This document shows, piece after piece, positions 62,614-64,000 of a DNA stretch of 64,000 bases. Every line of letters starts with the position of its first letter. Position 1 is the stretch's first letter. The notes beneath the pieces are model-generated. The model worked only from the letters and a program-made list of their open reading frames with translations, made no database searches and had not been told where the DNA came from. The DNA is from Cryomorphaceae bacterium (GTDB taxonomy: Bacteria; Bacteroidota; Bacteroidia; Flavobacteriales; Schleiferiaceae), in NCBI GenBank assembly GCA_024639785.1, contig JAHEGI010000021.1, positions 133,857-197,856 of the forward strand, given 5' to 3'. The translations under genes were made by a program, and so were the position numbers.

Positions 62614-62997
62614 TCAGTGGTGATGCCCGTCCCCTTCTATGGCCATGCCTTGAGCGAAGAGGTAGCGGAATATGGCTTGTTCGCCGGACTTGGTAACCAC
62701 CTCTCCTCCTGATTTTTGGTTCGCCTTGCGGGCCATGTTGGGGATGATGGCGGTCCATTGTTCTTCATTCAGAATGGACGCCGGGTGGAGTGTATGACAA
62801 CGGTTGCATTGAGTTTGGTACAGTGCTTCACCTGCTTGGTATTCAGTCAACGTGTACCCTGGGAATTTGGCTTGCAAGGCCGAGTCTGATAAATTACTCG
62901 CCGCGGTCGTTTCTGTTTTTGGCGCAAATAAGGCTCCGCAGGCGCTTAGGATTAACAAGAAAGAACACACGGTGGTCCATTTAAAAAATGTAGTCAT
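62614..62997 (-). CDS. Lipoprotein monohaem cytochrome c
   Basis: 127 residues. ATG 62997 gives a lipoprotein signal with Cys20 (LILSAC). One haem site CNRCH (Cys64, Cys67, His68) and a likely distal Met88 in IPNMARKA. The chain ends in GDGHHH. A small membrane-tethered electron carrier, plausible client of the ccm genes at 54070-58487. Upstream, no TAnnTTTG box is clear. Confidence 0.85.
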   Translation of the reverse strand: MTTFFKWTTVCSFLLILSACGALFAPKTETTAASNLSDSALQAKFPGYTLTEYQAGEALYQTQCNRCHTLHPASILNEEQWTAIIPNMARKANQKSGGEVVTKSGEQAIFRYLFAQGMAIEGDGHHH

Positions 62998-63105
62998 GGT
63001 GGGATAGGATTTTTGGAAAGTTCGTGAAAATTTGACAGACGAAACAGGGAGTAACATCGTTGAAAAGTTGTGGCGCTCTGCATTTCATTGCACCCACAGA
63101 CCTTT

Positions 63106-63113
63106 TACATTTG
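63106..63113 (+). promoter_or_regulatory. -7 box of the LysM protein gene
   Basis: TACATTTG, four bases (ATCT) before the ATG. Confidence 0.5.
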
Positions 63114-63117
63114 ATCT

Positions 63118-63738
63118 ATGCGTCCTGCGAGCTTGATTTTGCTTCTCTTCTTGTCGGTTTCCGCCCAAGCAGTGCAGCCGATTTACTATTATCCCAGCCT
63201 GATTCGGGGTACGCAAATGCTTTGGCAACATGGCCAAGAGGGCAACCCAAATAGTGCGGTGCAATTTGTCGGTCCATATGGCCTGCACCCGGTAGCCGTC
63301 GCAAAGTTTGGTTATCCGGTGGAGGCATTTCAAGATTCAGCGCTCTCATTTCACGTAGCGGAGCACCTTTGGCTGGATTACTATTGTGTGATGGGGGACT
63401 CCGCGTTGGCCGATTTGGCCTTAATGTTGGGGCCAGCCTATGTCCGGCGACAAAATGAAACCGAATTGGCTCTGCAATGCCTCACGGTGGAACAAGCGAA
63501 ATCCAATCCCAGCTTGGCGATTCGTGCGAGCTATGACTCGCCTATATCCGCCCAGAAGCGGGAGGAGGGGCCGAACTTGGCCTCCATTCCACAGTTTGAG
63601 CGCTATACCGTGCGTCCAGGCGATTCACTTTGGAAAATTCATCAGCGCTTTCCGCAGCACTCCCTCGCTTCACTCATTGAGGCCAATGGGGGGAAAGAGA
63701 CGATTTATGTAGGCCAAATCCTTCAAATCCCTTTGTGA
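63118..63738 (+). CDS. Secreted LysM-domain protein
   Basis: 206 residues. Signal peptide (LILLLFLSVSAQA), a central region of about 130 residues I do not recognise (YYYPSLIRGTQMLW, with Tyr/Trp and two Cys), and a C-terminal LysM domain (about 162-206; YTVRPGDSLWKIHQRF, IYVGQILQIPL) that binds peptidoglycan. The next gene starts three bases after its stop. Confidence 0.85.
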   Translation: MRPASLILLLFLSVSAQAVQPIYYYPSLIRGTQMLWQHGQEGNPNSAVQFVGPYGLHPVAVAKFGYPVEAFQDSALSFHVAEHLWLDYYCVMGDSALADLALMLGPAYVRRQNETELALQCLTVEQAKSNPSLAIRASYDSPISAQKREEGPNLASIPQFERYTVRPGDSLWKIHQRFPQHSLASLIEANGGKETIYVGQILQIPL

Positions 63739-63741
63739 TCG

Positions 63742-64000
63742 ATGGGAGTAGAAAACCGGCCCCCATGGGTCACAGCGGCATTTATCCTATCGGTTCTCCT
63801 GATTTTTGGCGGCTTGGCCTATGTGAACCCTACCCCTGAATATTCACTAAGCCCTTCCGTGACTTGGCGCTTCCCCACGTGGCATCCCTGGGAAGATTGG
63901 GCGGAAGAGGAAAGGGAAAATGCCTGGGCCCAACACGTAGCGGACTCCATCGAGGCCTTCGCTTTAGCGGATACCTTGCCCAAGGAGGCTGTTCTGCGTC
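63742..64000 (+). CDS. Membrane-anchored protein, 5' part only
   Basis: 86 codons are visible before the window ends. A short cytoplasmic start, one hydrophobic helix (about 10-27), then an acidic, Trp-rich extracytoplasmic stretch (WHPWEDWAEEE). It is in one transcript with the LysM gene, so it may act at the cell wall. Not recognisable from this fragment. Confidence 0.65.
   Translation, partial: MGVENRPPWVTAAFILSVLLIFGGLAYVNPTPEYSLSPSVTWRFPTWHPWEDWAEEERENAWAQHVADSIEAFALADTLPKEAVLR

Noticed and set aside
1-64000. CRISPR arrays, prophage, integrons or insertion sequences
   Set aside because: No regular spacer-repeat units, integrase, transposase, phage structural genes or terminal repeats were found on either strand; gene density and composition look uniform.

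Overview
The window comes from a member of the Bacteroidota, most likely the order Flavobacteriales. The evidence is: type IX secretion (a PorV/plug-type DUF5103 protein and two cargo proteins with type A C-terminal sorting domains), bacillithiol genes (bshB1, ytxJ), a Na+-translocating NADH:quinone reductase, Bacteroidota-restricted families (DUF5606, DUF1573, IS1096-passenger-like protein), and promoters of the TTG-N19-TAnnTTTG type instead of sigma70 boxes. Base composition is near 50% GC by eye and uniform. I see no phage, integrase, transposase, CRISPR array or rRNA. This looks like core chromosome with very high coding density: no gene-free stretch reaches 300 bases, and the longest is about 160 bases (14119-14280).

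Layout. 1-1265: end of a T9SS plug-like gene (minus, runs off the window). 1351-8635: nqrABCDEF, apbE and, convergent to them, a four-cysteine NqrM-like maturation protein, so the enzyme, its flavin transferase and its probable iron-insertion factor sit together. 8681-11410: murB, an aminotransferase and a DUF1573 protein. 11506-14118 valS; 14281-16961 ung-rmuC-rlmB. 16998-18359: tiny lipoprotein, ytxJ, lipA. 18404-21529: large secreted BNR-repeat protein. 21623-25806: miaA-lpxK-gatB-lipoprotein operon. 25856-29304: small conserved gene, then ruvX-dapD-cca-pRiA4b-like operon (minus). 29351-31677: def-lipoprotein-DUF5606-mazG operon. 31745-36439: sixA, ppk1, ppx and a CBM20-esterase lipoprotein, a polyphosphate-centred cluster. 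36480-38479: tpx, ZIP transporter, TauE/SafE transporter. 38531-43285: lipoprotein, rRNA methyltransferase, pfkA, priA. 43305-46989: isoaspartyl peptidase, RluA, panB, lipoprotein. 47066-52209: dnaK, glycosyltransferase, corA, nhaC. 52249-58487: a long minus-strand operon ccmB-C-D-E-F, DUF2520, kdsC, maf. 58580-60937: glutathione peroxidase, bshB1, glycosyltransferase. 60961-64000: LamG/T9SS cargo, tRNA-His, lipoprotein cytochrome c, LysM protein and the start of a membrane-anchored protein.

How the genes work together. Respiration is the strongest theme: a sodium-pumping NADH dehydrogenase with its maturation factors, a sodium/proton antiporter (nhaC) that could spend the sodium gradient, and a cytochrome c maturation set whose CcmE carries Cys-x-x-x-Tyr in place of the usual His. 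A thiol-redox theme runs through ytxJ, bshB1, tpx and gpx. Genes are packed into operons with ATGA or TAATG overlaps. At many operon heads the TAnnTTTG promoter box ends only 4-7 bases before the start codon, which predicts leaderless mRNAs. Several divergent gene pairs have promoters that interlock. The most unusual single site is a perfect intrinsic terminator at the end of nqrF that also encodes part of the ApbE signal peptide.
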